6,348 nt of DNA from an uncultured Alphaproteobacteria bacterium (GTDB lineage Bacteria > Pseudomonadota > Alphaproteobacteria > Micropepsales > Micropepsaceae). The stretch covers positions 1-6,348 of the forward strand of contig CALDFO010000083.1 in assembly GCA_937942205.1 (NCBI GenBank). The letters are read 5' to 3'. Within the stretch, counting starts at the first letter, position 1. Every line of letters begins with the position of its first letter. The notes under the pieces were generated by a model. The model made no database searches, had not been told where the DNA came from, and was given only the letters and a program-made list of their open reading frames with translations. Shown here one piece after another: positions 5,607-6,348 of the stretch. The position numbers were made by a program, and so were the translations under genes.

Positions 5607-6348
5607 GCATTTTGAAGAAGGGCGGCATTGTCGGCCTGCTGATCGCGGTCGCCGCCGCCATGCTGTTCGGCATCGGCGGCACCTTTGCCCAGTTCCTGTT
5701 CGAGCGGCGCGACATCAACATCCAGTGGCTGGTGACCGTGCGCCTGCTGGGCGCGGGTGCGATCCTGCTGGCGCTGTCGGCGCTGCGCGACGGGGCCGGG
5801 GTGATGGCGGTCTGGAAGGACCGCCGCGACGCCGGCCAGCTTCTGATCTTCGGCGTGCTGGGCATGTTGTCGGTCCAGTACACTTATTTCGCGGCCATCC
5901 GGGAATCCAATACCGCCACCGCCACGGTGCTGCAGTTCACCGCCCCCGCCATGATCGCGGTCTGGCTGGCGATGCGGACGCGCAAATGGCCCAGCGGCCG
6001 GGAAAAGCTGGCCATCCTTCTGGCGCTGGTGGGCACCTTCGTCCTGGTCACTCACGGCAATGTCAACGCCCTGACCATTTCGGCCTGGGCGCTGTTCTGG
6101 GGCCTGGCCAGCGCCGTCGCCGCCGCCTTCAATTCGTTGCAGCCGGTGCGCCTGTTGCACCGGCACAGCGCCGCGCATGTCACCGCCTGGGGCATGTTGA
6201 TCGGCGGCGTGGCGCTGTCCTTCGTGCACCGGCCCTGGGATGTGTCGGGCATCTGGGACGGCTATACCTATGGCGCGCTGGCTTTCATCATCACCTTCGG
6301 CTCGCTGATCGCCTTCCTGCTCTATATGGCAGCGGTCCGCAGCATCGG
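5603..6348 (+). CDS. EamA/DMT-family inner-membrane transporter (3' truncated by window edge)
   Basis: An open frame of 248 codons runs off the right edge; EamA proteins are usually about 290-310 residues, so the last one or two helices are missing. The sequence is a chain of hydrophobic helices at about 9-31, 43-61, 79-97, 104-124, 136-151, 158-178, 193-207 and 225-243, matching the drug/metabolite transporter 2 x 5 TM layout. The first repeat ends near 150, with the family-typical segment ESNTATATVLQFTAPAM at 101-117. Such proteins usually export amino acids, metabolites or drugs, but substrate cannot be read from sequence. There is no in-frame ATG upstream of 5603 and no strong ribosome binding site next to it. 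Initiation may depend on the overlapping micro-ORF. The hydrophobic, third-position-GC pattern supports the + strand frame over the opposite-strand frame. Confidence 0.9.
   Translation, partial: MSILKKGGIVGLLIAVAAAMLFGIGGTFAQFLFERRDINIQWLVTVRLLGAGAILLALSALRDGAGVMAVWKDRRDAGQLLIFGVLGMLSVQYTYFAAIRESNTATATVLQFTAPAMIAVWLAMRTRKWPSGREKLAILLALVGTFVLVTHGNVNALTISAWALFWGLASAVAAAFNSLQPVRLLHRHSAAHVTAWGMLIGGVALSFVHRPWDVSGIWDGYTYGALAFIITFGSLIAFLLYMAAVRSI

Noticed and set aside
4595..6229. Open frames on the - strand opposite the methyltransferase and EamA genes
   Set aside because: Their composition (Gln, Arg and Gly rich) is shadow-like, and the + strand frames have clear family motifs and membrane helices.
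1..6348. Mobile element, CRISPR array, tRNA or phage genes
   Set aside because: I saw no terminal repeats with target duplications, regular spaced repeats, tRNA-like folds or phage/transposase motifs on either strand.

Overview
The window is compact, GC-rich chromosomal DNA from a Gram-negative bacterium, most likely an alphaproteobacterium. The grounds are strong G/C third positions, Sec-type signal peptides, a 574-residue short-form IlvD of alphaproteobacterial type, and SD-led genes with short spacers. All six genes I can support lie on the + strand. I see no tRNA, rRNA, CRISPR array, insertion sequence or other sign of a mobile element, and no gene-free stretch longer than about 255 bases.

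Layout from left to right. (1) The 3' part of an Old Yellow Enzyme-type ene-reductase (2-505), closed by a short intrinsic terminator. (2) A small exported glycine-zipper protein (568-900), closed by a strong terminator. (3) An exported YbhB/YbcL-type PEBP protein (1021-1602), closed by a 13-bp terminator. (4) A 255-base gap holding a near-consensus sigma-70-type promoter, a roughly 170-base leader with hairpins, an 8-bp direct repeat and a perfect 12-bp palindrome. (5) ilvD (1858-3582), dihydroxy-acid dehydratase of branched-chain amino acid synthesis. (6) A probable two-gene unit of an exported NodB-type polysaccharide deacetylase (3684-4601) and an exported SAM-methyltransferase-like protein (4646-5461). 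(7) A 17-bp-arm inverted repeat overlapping a candidate promoter, a 12-codon upstream ORF that overlaps the next start by ATGA, and the first 248 codons of an EamA/DMT transporter (5603 to window end).

The genes do not form one pathway. Each of the first three is followed by its own terminator, so they look like separate transcription units. ilvD is a housekeeping biosynthetic gene. Four of the six products carry signal peptides, and the deacetylase and methyltransferase lie only 44 bases apart, which suggests cell-envelope work for that pair, but no substrate can be named from sequence.

I found no clear novel multi-gene system. The points most worth a second look are the control region of the EamA gene (inverted repeat, embedded -35 and coupled micro-ORF), the ilvD leader, and the apparent export of a methyltransferase fold.
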